A DNA stretch of 64,000 nt, from positions 124,001 through 188,000 of the forward strand of contig NZ_WOSY01000004.1 of NCBI RefSeq assembly GCF_011516755.1, given 5' to 3'. This document shows positions 9,121-17,530 of the stretch, piece after piece (the stretch's first letter is position 1; each line of letters begins with the position of its first letter). Both the position numbers and the translations under genes were made by a program. The DNA is from Acetobacter conturbans (GTDB taxonomy: Bacteria > Pseudomonadota > Alphaproteobacteria > Acetobacterales > Acetobacteraceae). The notes under the pieces are model-generated. The model had not been told where the DNA came from. It searched no databases and worked only from the letters and a program-made list of their open reading frames with translations.

Positions 9121-9531
9121 TCAGTCGCGCCCGTCGATCAGGGTGACATCCTGTCCAACATAGACGGTGCCCCCTGCCGCCGTATGGCCGATGGAGGCTC
9201 CATTCTGCCATGTCTGGGTGCGGTCAAGCAGAAGCGTGACTTCCGGTGTCGGCACCAGCACCGATGCGATGCGGCTGGTATATTCCCAGTGAGAGAACTG
9301 CCAGTACACGATGGGGCCATCGGAGCCGCTGTCTGCGGTGAAAAGTCCGATGCCCGCACACACGGGATAAGCTGCCTGCGGAGCCGGAAAGACGAGATCC
9401 ACGTCGGGACGTGTTTCGCTGCCGCCACCCAGGGCCATGAAATTGATGGGCACACGGGCGTACCCTGCCACGGACAACTCCGTCCAGCCGGGAAGAAGCA
9501 GACCGGCCCAACCTTCAAAAAAATAACTCAT
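9121..9531 (-). CDS. Small phage virion/tail-associated protein
   Basis: 136 residues starting MSYFFEGWAG at ATG 9531. The stretch YARVPINFMALGGG followed by VDLVFPAPQAAYPVCAGIGLFTADSG resembles a domain found in small phage tail or structural proteins ('YARV...F..A...W.....GIFD'), from memory only. It has no signal peptide or membrane segment. It begins 11 bases after the tail-fibre-like gene, whose stop TAA overlaps the AAAGG ribosome site for this start, so the two are translationally linked. The precise role is unknown; a fibre partner or decoration protein would fit. Confidence 0.6.
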   Translation of the reverse strand: MSYFFEGWAGLLLPGWTELSVAGYARVPINFMALGGGSETRPDVDLVFPAPQAAYPVCAGIGLFTADSGSDGPIVYWQFSHWEYTSRIASVLVPTPEVTLLLDRTQTWQNGASIGHTAAGGTVYVGQDVTLIDGRD

Positions 9532-9542
9532 ATCAAATGCCT

Positions 9543-10964
9543 TTATCCATATTGCGTGACGGTCATCCACGAAGGACCACCATCGCCGCCGTTCATGTAG
9601 GTCCCACTGGGCGCGACGCAGGAACCTGAGCCACCACCACCGGGATCTCCGGGTTTGCCCGTTTCGCCGGAGCCGGATTCCCAGCCTCCCGCGTAATAGG
9701 GCGGACGGCCACCGCCTGCGCCGCCATAACCGAAGAAGTAATTTTCCGAGACACCGGAGACATGGCCGGAAAAGCCGCTCTGCCCGGTTCCGCTGTTCAG
9801 GACCGTGATGCCGGTTGTGCTGGTGACCTGCGCGGAACCACCAGCCCCGGCCCCTCCGATGATCGCGACACCACCGCCCTGCGCCACCAGGCCGCCGAAG
9901 CCTCCGGTCACCACAACCATGCTGCCGAACGCAGCAGAGCCACCGGCATTGCCGGTCATGGCGGTCGAAGCTGACTGACCGCCGCGTCCGCCGGGGCCAA
10001 GCGTTGCCGTTACCGGCCATTGCAGCTGGGAAACATCCACCCGGAAGCGGCAGTAACCGCCAGCCCCGCCGCCGCCGCCCGTGCCACCCTGTGTTGAACT
10101 GCAGGTGGGAGCGCCGCCGCCGCCGCCGCCGCCGCCGGACAACTCGATGATGGCGAACTTGGTACGGGACTGCATGGAAAGCTGGATGACGGAATAGCCG
10201 CCCGCCGTGGCAGTCGGCCCTTCATAAGTGTCACACTGGAGCAGGTTGGCTGCGGACCAGTTCGTCACGAAGGCTGTGGTGGCGAGAAGGGTCGAAGAAT
10301 CTCCGGATGCCGGCGTGGGCGCCGTGGGAGAGCCGGTGAATGTGGGGGAATCCTTCGGCGCGAGAGCTGGAATTTTCGGATAGAAAAGGTTGCTGTTGTC
10401 CAGCGAGATCATCGACTGGGTCACAGCTGTCGCGTTGGCTGGCAGAGTGATGCTCCAGAGAGCGATCGCGCTGGCCGGAGGCGCGCTGGTGGAGATGGCA
10501 ATAGTGGCGACGGCGGTTCGTTCCGTCGGCTGGGTCGTTCCCGTATCCGTGACGCCGGAAAGTGTGTGCGTGGTGTCGGACGCATCAAGATAGCGCAGCA
10601 TCGTCGTGCCCGTGTCGGTCAGAGCAACCGTGGCGTAAATATAATAGGTCTGTGCTGCGGTGGACGACGTCAGGGTGAAACTGGTGGCGGCAGCCGTGTA
10701 TTGCCGTATGATGACGGTGCTGTCAGCGGCAAGAGAGCCGTAAGCGGCTGAGTCGGCCACCGCTCCTTCATTGATCTGTCCGCTTGCGACATTGATGACC
10801 AGATCGGAGCCGGAACAGGTTGCGCCCAGGCCGCTGGCGAACGGTCCGGGGCCACCCATGGTCATGGCGATAGCCTGTCCAATGGCGCGTTCCGTGTTGC
10901 GCTCAGCGATGAGGGTATCCGTGTCGGCGATGACCTGTGCGGGATAAACGATCACGCGATCCAT
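9543..10964 (-). CDS. Glycine-rich phage tail fibre-like protein
   Basis: 473 residues. Residues about 1-60 (MDRVIVYPAQVIADTD...) look like a phage baseplate-binding N-terminus. Around residues 200-235 is the classic tail-fibre repeat APKDSPTFTGSPTAPTPA ending ATTAFV. From about 270 on the protein is extremely glycine-rich, with runs such as eight consecutive Gly, as in receptor-binding tips built from polyglycine helices. The ATG at 10964 follows a GAGGAGG site placed immediately after the stop of the HTH gene. No head, portal, terminase or integrase gene accompanies it, so this is a prophage remnant or a retained tail module. Confidence 0.75.
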   Translation of the reverse strand: MDRVIVYPAQVIADTDTLIAERNTERAIGQAIAMTMGGPGPFASGLGATCSGSDLVINVASGQINEGAVADSAAYGSLAADSTVIIRQYTAAATSFTLTSSTAAQTYYIYATVALTDTGTTMLRYLDASDTTHTLSGVTDTGTTQPTERTAVATIAISTSAPPASAIALWSITLPANATAVTQSMISLDNSNLFYPKIPALAPKDSPTFTGSPTAPTPASGDSSTLLATTAFVTNWSAANLLQCDTYEGPTATAGGYSVIQLSMQSRTKFAIIELSGGGGGGGGAPTCSSTQGGTGGGGGAGGYCRFRVDVSQLQWPVTATLGPGGRGGQSASTAMTGNAGGSAAFGSMVVVTGGFGGLVAQGGGVAIIGGAGAGGSAQVTSTTGITVLNSGTGQSGFSGHVSGVSENYFFGYGGAGGGRPPYYAGGWESGSGETGKPGDPGGGGSGSCVAPSGTYMNGGDGGPSWMTVTQYG

Positions 10965-10977
10965 GAGCGTGTCCTCC

Positions 10978-11187
10978 TCAGATAGCCGTCCCCGACTTGT
11001 AATCAGGCAGGGTGTTGAAATACTGGTTGAGAGATTCAGCTGATATGAGAGTTCTTCCGCCGAGTTTTTTTGCCTTTATGTGTCCCTCTGAAAGAAGTCT
11101 GTAGCAATATGTTCGGCCGATTCCATAAATTGTGCAGGCTTTGGCAATGTTGATGAATTTAATATCTGTTTGTTTGATGTTTTTCAC
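10978..11187 (-). CDS. Excisionase-like helix-turn-helix DNA-binding protein
   Basis: 69 residues from GTG 11187, favoured because AAAAGGA lies 8 bases upstream; an in-frame ATG at 11214 would give 78 residues but has no ribosome site. The pattern FINIAKACTIYGIGRTYCYRLL...IKAKKLGGRTLISAESLNQYF matches the MerR-like HTH_17 fold of phage excisionases and small regulators. Its TGA runs straight into the GAGGAGG site of the tail-fibre gene, so it heads that operon. It is visibly more AT-rich than its neighbours, consistent with transfer. Confidence 0.7.
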   Translation of the reverse strand: MKNIKQTDIKFINIAKACTIYGIGRTYCYRLLSEGHIKAKKLGGRTLISAESLNQYFNTLPDYKSGTAI

Positions 11188-11204
11188 TTTCAAAATCCTT
11201 TTCC

Positions 11205-11290
11205 GGACACGCACATATGCTGGCGAACCTGAAGGACATATGCATTGTCCCTAATTGTTCGTGCCACGCAAAAAATCCGGTGAGTGTTCG
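11205..11290 (-). promoter_or_regulatory. Candidate promoter and operator of the HTH/tail-fibre operon
   Basis: Reading leftward, TTGCGT and GACAAT are separated by 16 bases and could be -35/-10 elements. The -10 lies inside a near-perfect dyad GGACATATGCATTGTCC (plus strand 11234-11250). The octamer ACATATGC occurs at 11236-11243 and again at 11213-11220, 23 bases (about two helical turns) apart. This arrangement would suit autorepression by the encoded HTH protein. It is a pattern-based inference. Confidence 0.4.
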
Positions 11291-11581
11291 GGCTTATCGG
11301 GCGCGTTGCACCCTTTTCTGGAGACAGTTAATTGGTTTATTGTCAGTATTGATCGTGTTTTTTATCTTATGATAAGTATTAATATTGAGTATTTATTGCA
11401 TTATGGATGGAGGGAATCATCTTCCTGTCAACCAGGATTGCCGGATGTATTGTTCTCCATCATTCTTTTCTGATCAAAATAATTAAGTGATTGCAATAGG
11501 ATAGAGAGCTGAGAACAGGTTATTGCTTTGGTAGGTTTTTTGCCGCATAAGCCTGCGAGAAGCGAAGCGCTGATTCGCTGA
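11215..11581. other. AT-rich intergenic region between phage-like operon and tRNA-Ser
   Basis: No convincing gene is present on either strand; the only open frames are short and lack ribosome sites and coding character. It holds the candidate promoter/operator of the minus-strand phage-like operon at its left end and a candidate tRNA promoter at its right end. The composition is clearly more AT-rich than the surrounding chromosome (for example 11341-11400). Confidence 0.6.
11523..11551 (+). promoter_or_regulatory. Candidate promoter for tRNA-Ser
   Basis: TTGCTT (11523-11528) and CATAAG (11546-11551) are spaced 17 bases apart and would start transcription about 25 bases before the tRNA. Both hexamers are imperfect. 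Confidence 0.35.
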
Positions 11582-11671
11582 GGAAGGGTGGCCGAGTGGT
11601 TGAAGGCTCCAGTCTTGAAAACTGGCGTACGGGTAACCGTACCGTGGGTTCGAATCCCACCCCTTCCGCCA
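11582..11671 (+). tRNA. tRNA-Ser(TGA)
   Basis: The 90-base gene has acceptor arms GGAAGGG (11582-11588) and CCCTTCC (11661-11667), an encoded CCA end (11669-11671), the TTCGAATC T-loop, and a long variable arm (around ACGGGTAACCGT) as expected for class II serine tRNA. The anticodon stem CCAGT/ACTGG closes the loop CTTGAAA, giving anticodon TGA, which reads UCN codons. Confidence 0.97.
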
Positions 11672-12390
11672 AATCCTGATTCCCTGCATTTCCGGAAACG
11701 CCAGCTTGCCTTGAGTTTCGGCCAGTCTGTAGTCTCTGATTTTCCGCCTCTTCCCATGAATCTGTGGGCACTATGCAGACAGGAAAACAGGCTCTCAGCG
11801 GTGAATGCGCGGCTGATGAATTGAAGATCAAACCTGCCAAGCCATGTGATCGCCACTGTAAGTAGTCAGCGAATGGTGCTTTCTGCCCGTAATGAAGAGA
11901 GGCAGTAAGTTCTGATGCGACCGGTTGCGGAAGGAACTCCACTCTTAGCCTGAAGTATCGTTTTTGGCCGTCTAAAGCGGCTGGTGATGGCGCAAAAGAA
12001 ATATTTGCCCAGAAAAATGGGGCCTCGAACAGTGCGTGGATTTTCAGTTTGGAATGAAAATTTCACGACAGCATCAAAGACTATATTATTTCTAAAATGG
12101 CCGGATCATTCATGTTTTTTTCAAAAGTAAAGAATTTCTTCAATATCGTTAAGTAATGAGAAAGAAGACTTTGTACATATCGGGATGCAGGCAGGAGCAG
12201 GATGGTTTTCTGTTTTTGTTTCGGCCGCCGCGTGTCGCGGGCAGAGCGGAGAAAGTACGAGTCTCGATATGCAGATCGACCGATATTTGGAAACCATCTT
12301 TTGCGAACAGACTGTTTCGCATGAAGCCTCGTGGGCCGTTCAGACGCAGGGAATCCCCTTTAGCCCGAGAGTTGAAGGGTGATGTATTAA
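11672..12390. other. Intergenic region after tRNA-Ser, no gene recognised
   Basis: About 720 bases with no protein family recognisable on either strand. Short open frames (for example 12156-12407 plus) lack a ribosome site and conserved character. The part from about 12040 to 12160 is AT-rich. No copy of the tRNA-Ser 3' end, which would mark an attachment site, was found here. Confidence 0.55.
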
Positions 12391-14079
12391 ATGGAAGCGC
12401 ACGTTGAATCTCGTCTGCTTCGCATGATCGACAACATGCCGGTTGCTGTCATGACAGTCGATCCGGACAGTTTCGCCATTACCTATGCGAACGAGACCTC
12501 CAAGAATCTGATCAGGCAGATCGAACATCTGTTGCCCATCAGCGCGGATCAACTCGTCGGCTCCTCAATCGACGTCTTCCACAGGCATCCGACACATCAG
12601 CGGGGGCTTATCTCGGATCCGGCCAATCTGCCTCATAGCGCCAGAATCCGCCTCGGTCCTGAATCGCTCGATCTGACCGTGACCGCCATTACGGCTGATG
12701 ATGGAAGTTTTCTCGGCCCCATGCTGACATGGGCGATCGTGACGCGGGAAGTGGCAGCCGAAGAACGGATCCTCCGTCTGGCGCAATACGACACATTGAC
12801 GGGACTGGCGAACCGCAACACGTTTCAGGAATGGATCGAAGCGGGGCTGGAAAAGCCTGATCACCGCATGGCCATTTTTTTCCTCGATCTCGATGGTTTC
12901 AAGACTATCAACGACACACGCGGTCATGGGGTCGGGGATACGCTTCTTAAAATGGTCGCGGACCGTCTGCGAAACGCATGCGACCACCCCGACATGAAAA
13001 TCGGCAGGATCGGGGGTGACGAGTTTGCCGTGATCCTGCATGACGATAACGCGGAACGTGCGGAAACTCTTGCTGCAAATCTGGTAGCCGCGATTGGCAC
13101 CCCTTACAGTTTCGGGGATCATGCCAATATGCAGATTGGGACGTCTATCGGGATCGCCTATTCGCCCGCTCATGGCAGAACCGTCGAACAGCTCCTGTCC
13201 CGCGCCGATATCGCACTATACGCCGCGAAATATGCAGGAAAAGGCAAGTTCACCGTATTCGAGCCCGCCATGGGAGAACGCATCCGGGATCGGGAGCATC
13301 TCAAGGCGGACCTTCGTGCGACGCTCCAGACCATGGAGGATCTGTTTGTTTTCTATCAGCCGATTGTCGAGATCCAGACACGCCGGGTGACGGCGCGGGA
13401 GGCACTGGTCCGCTGGTACCATCCGGATCGGGGCTGGATTTCTCCGGCCGAGTTCATCCCCGTTGCTGAAGAAAGTGGACTGATTGAGCCTCTTGGGCGG
13501 TTCATTCTCCATCGGGCCTGTGCGGATGCGACGACATGGGAAGATGAAGAGCGTGTTGCCGTAAATATCTCGGCCGCGCAGTTCGGCGGCGGAATGCTGG
13601 TCGATTCTGTGCGTGAAGCACTTGAGGAAACCGGCCTTCGCCCTGATCGACTGGAGATCGAGGTTACGGAAACCGCTTTGCTTGGCAGCGATCAGGGCGT
13701 CATTGAGGATTTCGGGAAACTACGCGCTCTGGGTGTCCGTATCGCCCTTGATGATTTCGGCACCGGCTATTCTTCTCTGGCGCACCTGCGCGCTTACCCG
13801 TTCGACAAAATCAAGATTGATGGATCGTTCGTCCGCGATGCGGTGACACGACCGGATTGTGCAGCCGTGGTCAAAGCTATTGCTGATCTGGGTCGGCGTC
13901 TGGGTGTCACCACTGTGGCGGAAGGAGTCGAAACCCAGGAGCATCTTGCCCGTGTGACCGAGGAAGGCTGTTCAGAGATACAGGGATACCTCATCAGGAA
14001 ACCGGGACCAAGCGAGAGGGATGCCCCACGGGTCGAGGCGATCAACCGTGCCCTTCGTCTTAAACAACAGAAGAGCTGA
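12391..14079 (+). CDS. PAS-GGDEF-EAL protein (cyclic di-GMP synthesis/breakdown)
   Basis: 562 residues: a PAS-like sensor domain (about 5-115), a GGDEF domain with intact GGDEF at 208-212, and an EAL domain with EAL at 337-339 and DDFGTG at 454-459. These modules make and hydrolyse the second messenger cyclic di-GMP. The product-inhibition motif RxxD before GGDEF is absent. The architecture resembles the diguanylate cyclase and PdeA proteins controlling cellulose synthesis in Komagataeibacter, but whether this copy is a cyclase, a phosphodiesterase or both cannot be decided. No membrane segment is seen. It is monocistronic. Confidence 0.92.
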   Translation: MEAHVESRLLRMIDNMPVAVMTVDPDSFAITYANETSKNLIRQIEHLLPISADQLVGSSIDVFHRHPTHQRGLISDPANLPHSARIRLGPESLDLTVTAITADDGSFLGPMLTWAIVTREVAAEERILRLAQYDTLTGLANRNTFQEWIEAGLEKPDHRMAIFFLDLDGFKTINDTRGHGVGDTLLKMVADRLRNACDHPDMKIGRIGGDEFAVILHDDNAERAETLAANLVAAIGTPYSFGDHANMQIGTSIGIAYSPAHGRTVEQLLSRADIALYAAKYAGKGKFTVFEPAMGERIRDREHLKADLRATLQTMEDLFVFYQPIVEIQTRRVTAREALVRWYHPDRGWISPAEFIPVAEESGLIEPLGRFILHRACADATTWEDEERVAVNISAAQFGGGMLVDSVREALEETGLRPDRLEIEVTETALLGSDQGVIEDFGKLRALGVRIALDDFGTGYSSLAHLRAYPFDKIKIDGSFVRDAVTRPDCAAVVKAIADLGRRLGVTTVAEGVETQEHLARVTEEGCSEIQGYLIRKPGPSERDAPRVEAINRALRLKQQKS

Positions 14080-14199
14080 TCCACTTCGCACATCTCATGA
14101 TCACAAAAGGCACGGTGCTCTGGATCATCTCCTGACCATCGTATTGGTCAGGATCGAGCGCGTTTGAAAAGATGCAAACAGGAAATCAGAATAGGATCT

Positions 14200-14433
14200 T
14201 CAGACTATCCCGAGCCATGCTGACATTCCCCAAAATGCAAAAATCAGAATGATCGCAGCCATGAAAACCGGAAACACAACGGCGCGCATGAACGTGGTGT
14301 TTTTTTGTGGGGGCTCTGCGATTCCCGCATTCTGTTCGATGGTATCGGCAGCAGCATCAGCTTCCTGATCTTCCGGCGACTCAGCGGTCCAGTCCTCTGA
14401 CCAGTTATAATCGCTACGGTTTTTTCCGGTCAT
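14200..14433 (-). CDS. Small single-pass membrane protein, unknown
   Basis: 77 residues with an acidic, hydrophilic N-terminal half (rich in Glu and Asp) and one C-terminal hydrophobic helix (about 50-75, AVVFPVFMAAIILIFAFWG). I do not recognise the family. It sits between the cyclic di-GMP protein and another unknown exported protein on the minus strand. ATG at 14433 lacks a strong ribosome site. Confidence 0.55.
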   Translation of the reverse strand: MTGKNRSDYNWSEDWTAESPEDQEADAAADTIEQNAGIAEPPQKNTTFMRAVVFPVFMAAIILIFAFWGMSAWLGIV

Positions 14434-14542
14434 ATCAAAACTTCAGAAACTGAGGGTGGGGCAGGTCGGGCCTGACTGTTCCGTGAAAGACCCCTGGTCG
14501 CCTTACAAAATTCAACCTATGCCGTAAATCGGGATACACCAT

Positions 14543-15022
14543 TCAGCTTGTCGGTACACTGCAAGCGCCTGCACGGCCTGGCTGGTGGTCCGCAGCACCC
14601 GGCGATTCTGGATCAATCAGATAAAAATCAGTGAAATTTGCGGCTCCCATCGCCTGAAACACATGACCATCCGGGTTGTGTAATGCGCCTTCGCTGCTGA
14701 CCAGATGAGTTTCGTGCTTTCCACTCGCTGCTTGAATGACAATTTCACCACATAACGCATAAGTATGAGTGGCAGAGTCATCAGGCACTTTGATGACGGT
14801 GCGTTTTTCAGGTGTCTGGCTGTTCAGTTCGAATGTCGCCGCAAGTTTTCCATCGATATAAACACGCGAGATTTCAGAAATTTCTTCTGGCGCCTTGCCA
14901 TCCTCGACAATGAATTGAGCTGCGTGGGCCGTAGATATGAGGCTTGCCATAAGAACGAAGCCCGCGCTGACGTTCCGCCTTGCACGAGCAATTTTCGGTC
15001 GAAGGGAGGTAGATGCGCTCAT
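14543..15022 (-). CDS. Hypothetical exported protein
   Basis: 159 residues from ATG 15022. The N-terminus is basic (RPKIARARR) and followed by a hydrophobic core ending AHAA, a likely Sec signal cleaved near residue 35. The mature part is small and mostly beta-like, with one internal Cys and one near the C-terminus. The frame could extend upstream to 15088, but the inner start gives a proper signal peptide. No family recognised. It is divergent from prmC. Confidence 0.65.
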   Translation of the reverse strand: MSASTSLRPKIARARRNVSAGFVLMASLISTAHAAQFIVEDGKAPEEISEISRVYIDGKLAATFELNSQTPEKRTVIKVPDDSATHTYALCGEIVIQAASGKHETHLVSSEGALHNPDGHVFQAMGAANFTDFYLIDPESPGAADHQPGRAGACSVPTS

Positions 15023-15116
15023 TGTCTGTCGCTTCTCGTCATTGGTGGCAGAACGACGGTCAGAAGGTGCCGTATCACGCAATGACAATGCCTCCGCACA
15101 TCGCTACCAATACGTC

Positions 15117-15974
15117 ATGACAGCCAAAAATGACAGTCGCGTAAAGACGATGCTTGCCGATGCAACCGAATATCTTGCCGAGCATGGCATCGATCAGCCC
15201 CGGAAAGAAGCGCGCCTCCTGTTTGAACTGGCTTATGGCCAAGATACTGCATGGCAGATGATCCACCCGGACGAACCCATATCTGACCCGATGCCGTTTT
15301 TTGGCTTCGTGCAACGGCGCGGAAAAGGTGAGCCGATGGCTTATCTCCGGGGAAGTAAAGGTTTTTGGTCGCTTGATCTGGAGGTGACGCGGGACACGCT
15401 CATTCCACGCGGTGACACCGAGACACTGATGGAAGCTCTGATTCGTCATCGCCCCGACCGTAGCACAGTGTCTTCCGTGCTCGATCTGGGGACGGGAAGC
15501 GGATGCTTGCTGCTCGCGGCGCTGGCGGAATATCCAGCCGCGCGAGGGATCGGGATTGATCGCGTGGAAAGCACGGCTCGACAGGCCGCGAAAAACGCTC
15601 GCCTCAACCATCTGGAGGAGAGGGCGCTTTTTTGCGTGGCTCAGTGGGCCGCCCCCCTTGCGGCACGCTTTGATGTGGTGATTTCAAATCCGCCCTATAT
15701 CCCCCAGGCCGATATCGGCGGCCTCATGAAAGATGTTGCGGATTACGAGCCGATGATGGCTTTGGATGGTGGCGCGGACGGTCTGGCCGCTTATCGCGAC
15801 ATTCTGCCGTGTTTGCCCAACCTGCTTACTCCAGATGGGCTGGCGATTCTGGAATTTGGCATAGGGCAGGGGGATGACCTGAAGGAGTTGGCGAGGGTCG
15901 CAGGACTTCAGGTCGTAGAGTTGTGCGCGGATCTGGGCGGGATTACGCGCGCAATTGTATTATCCCGGGAGTGA
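15117..15974 (+). CDS. prmC: Peptide chain release factor N5-glutamine methyltransferase
   Basis: 285 residues. PrmC (HemK) methylates the Gln of the GGQ motif of release factors RF1 and RF2. The SAM-binding motif LDLGTGSGCLLLA and the catalytic NPPY (SNPPYIPQ) are present, preceded by PRGDTETL, which corresponds to the family's PRxDTE motif. The long upstream in-frame extension to 14937 overlaps the opposite gene and lacks family sequence, so ATG 15117 is used. prfA, its frequent neighbour, is not in the window. Confidence 0.94.
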   Translation: MTAKNDSRVKTMLADATEYLAEHGIDQPRKEARLLFELAYGQDTAWQMIHPDEPISDPMPFFGFVQRRGKGEPMAYLRGSKGFWSLDLEVTRDTLIPRGDTETLMEALIRHRPDRSTVSSVLDLGTGSGCLLLAALAEYPAARGIGIDRVESTARQAAKNARLNHLEERALFCVAQWAAPLAARFDVVISNPPYIPQADIGGLMKDVADYEPMMALDGGADGLAAYRDILPCLPNLLTPDGLAILEFGIGQGDDLKELARVAGLQVVELCADLGGITRAIVLSRE

Positions 15975-16011
15975 CCGGGAATATCAGATGTTTCCACCGA
16001 TACGCTGTTGG

Positions 16012-17094
16012 TCAGGTTTTTGAGCGATGCTTGGAATGTAAGACTGCACGTGCAGCCGTTCCCTTCACATGCTTCGTGACAGGAGCTTTTGCCAGCACAT
16101 AATGGATGATGCCCAGCTTTCTGAGACGTCCACGCGGCGCTTCAGCGACCTGAAGGGGTGTTCTGTGTCTGGGACCATTGGCTGCCAGAAACTGCATCAT
16201 GCGTCGCCGGGATGTCTCATTTCGGGCCAGCACCAGAGGACGAGGCGCGAAGGAGCGTCTCTCCACGGGAGCCACGCCTTCATCCTGAAAGCCCTGATCA
16301 AGCAGGTCGGCCATTTCTCGCGTGCGTTCGGCATTGGATGAAGCTCCCATCACCACACCCACAAGCCGCACATTTTCACGGAGGGCTGAGGCCACGAGAT
16401 TGAGGCCCGCCTGCGCCGTGTAACCGGTCTTCATGCCATCTGCGCCCGGATAGAAACGCAGCATGGGGTTGTGGTTCGGGATTTCCCGTCCATGGAAATA
16501 GAACATCGATGTCGAGAAATAATGATAATCTTCCGGGAAATCGGAAATGAGACGACGTCCCAGAGTTGCCAGATCCCGCGCTGTCGTAACCTGATCCGGG
16601 TCCGGCAGGCCGGAAGCATTGCGGAAGGTCGTAGCCGTCATGCCGAGTGCATGGGCCTGTCCAGTCATCATGGCGGCGAAGTGGTCTTCATCGCCGCCGA
16701 TCAGTTCACCGAGCGCACAGGCTGCATCGTTGGCCGATTTCGTGACGAGGCCCAGAATGGCCTGCTCGACCGTGATATAACCGCCGGGAACAAGGCCCAG
16801 TTTTGAAGGCTCGCGAGTCGAGGCCCTGACGGACACGGGAACGGCCTGATCAAGAGAAATCTGTCCACCCCGAAGTGCCTGGAAAGCCATGTAGAGAGTC
16901 ATGAGCTTGGTCAGGCTTGCCGGATAACGCTGCAGATCGGGATTTACCTGTGCCAGCACAGTCCCTGTGCGTGCGTCTTCAATAAAGGCGCTCATCCGTC
17001 CGACATACTGGGCTTGCGCGGCATGCGTGGCCGCCAGCGATGCCGTGACGAGGGACAGTGTGATGCCTTTTTTCAAAAGACCTGCAAACGGCAT
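16012..17094 (-). CDS. D-alanyl-D-alanine carboxypeptidase (PBP5/6 family)
   Basis: 360 residues from ATG 17094, chosen because it gives a clean signal peptide ending AQAQ and has AGAAG just upstream; the frame stays open to 17262, so a longer start is possible. The penicillin-binding motifs are all present: SxxK as SLTK at 60-63, SxN as SAN at 120-122 and KTG at 222-224. The enzyme trims the terminal D-Ala from peptidoglycan stem peptides in the periplasm. The basic tail after residue about 300 is less conserved. It is convergent with prmC. Confidence 0.92.
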   Translation of the reverse strand: MPFAGLLKKGITLSLVTASLAATHAAQAQYVGRMSAFIEDARTGTVLAQVNPDLQRYPASLTKLMTLYMAFQALRGGQISLDQAVPVSVRASTREPSKLGLVPGGYITVEQAILGLVTKSANDAACALGELIGGDEDHFAAMMTGQAHALGMTATTFRNASGLPDPDQVTTARDLATLGRRLISDFPEDYHYFSTSMFYFHGREIPNHNPMLRFYPGADGMKTGYTAQAGLNLVASALRENVRLVGVVMGASSNAERTREMADLLDQGFQDEGVAPVERRSFAPRPLVLARNETSRRRMMQFLAANGPRHRTPLQVAEAPRGRLRKLGIIHYVLAKAPVTKHVKGTAARAVLHSKHRSKT

Positions 17095-17530
17095 GGATCT
17101 TCTGGCAGCTTTTGAGCCTGAGTCAGCGTTTTTATCGCTGTACGTGAGCCGCGTCGCTTCGGTCCTCAGGATGGGATGGGGCGAATCATTTTTCATGGCG
17201 AAGCGCGCAATGTTCCAGGCAGGAGACGAAGTGAACCGAAAGCTTAGCAGTGCCGAATCCATCGTCTAGGGTAAAAGTGCTAATATTTCGAAAAAACAGC
17301 ATCATCAAGGCACCCTTCCGACAACTTCTTTTTAATATGCCTGAGGAACACTCCCTCTCACAATCGCAGTATGGAAATGGTTGCAGGGCGGACGTGCTCT
17401 GGCCGTATTGTTCCGCGATTTTTGTTTGCATGCAGGCCGCCGGGGTTTACAGAGAGGTACGCCAGTCGCGGTGATTGAACTTCGACGCGAAGCATAAACA
17501 GGCACGTCGGGGAGCAGCCAAGTAGGGTTG

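Noticed and set aside
11483..11942. Minus-strand open frames across tRNA-Ser containing EGVGFEPTV or WDSNPRY sequences
   Set aside because: These are translations of the antisense of the tRNA gene, a familiar false annotation in databases; the tRNA is clear.
11582..12390. tRNA-Ser as an attachment site for the phage-like island
   Set aside because: No second copy of the tRNA 3' end and no integrase gene were found, and the island lies on the 5' side of the tRNA.
12156..12407. 83-codon plus-strand open frame before the GGDEF-EAL gene
   Set aside because: No ribosome site, no recognisable family and it overlaps the start of a clear gene in another frame.
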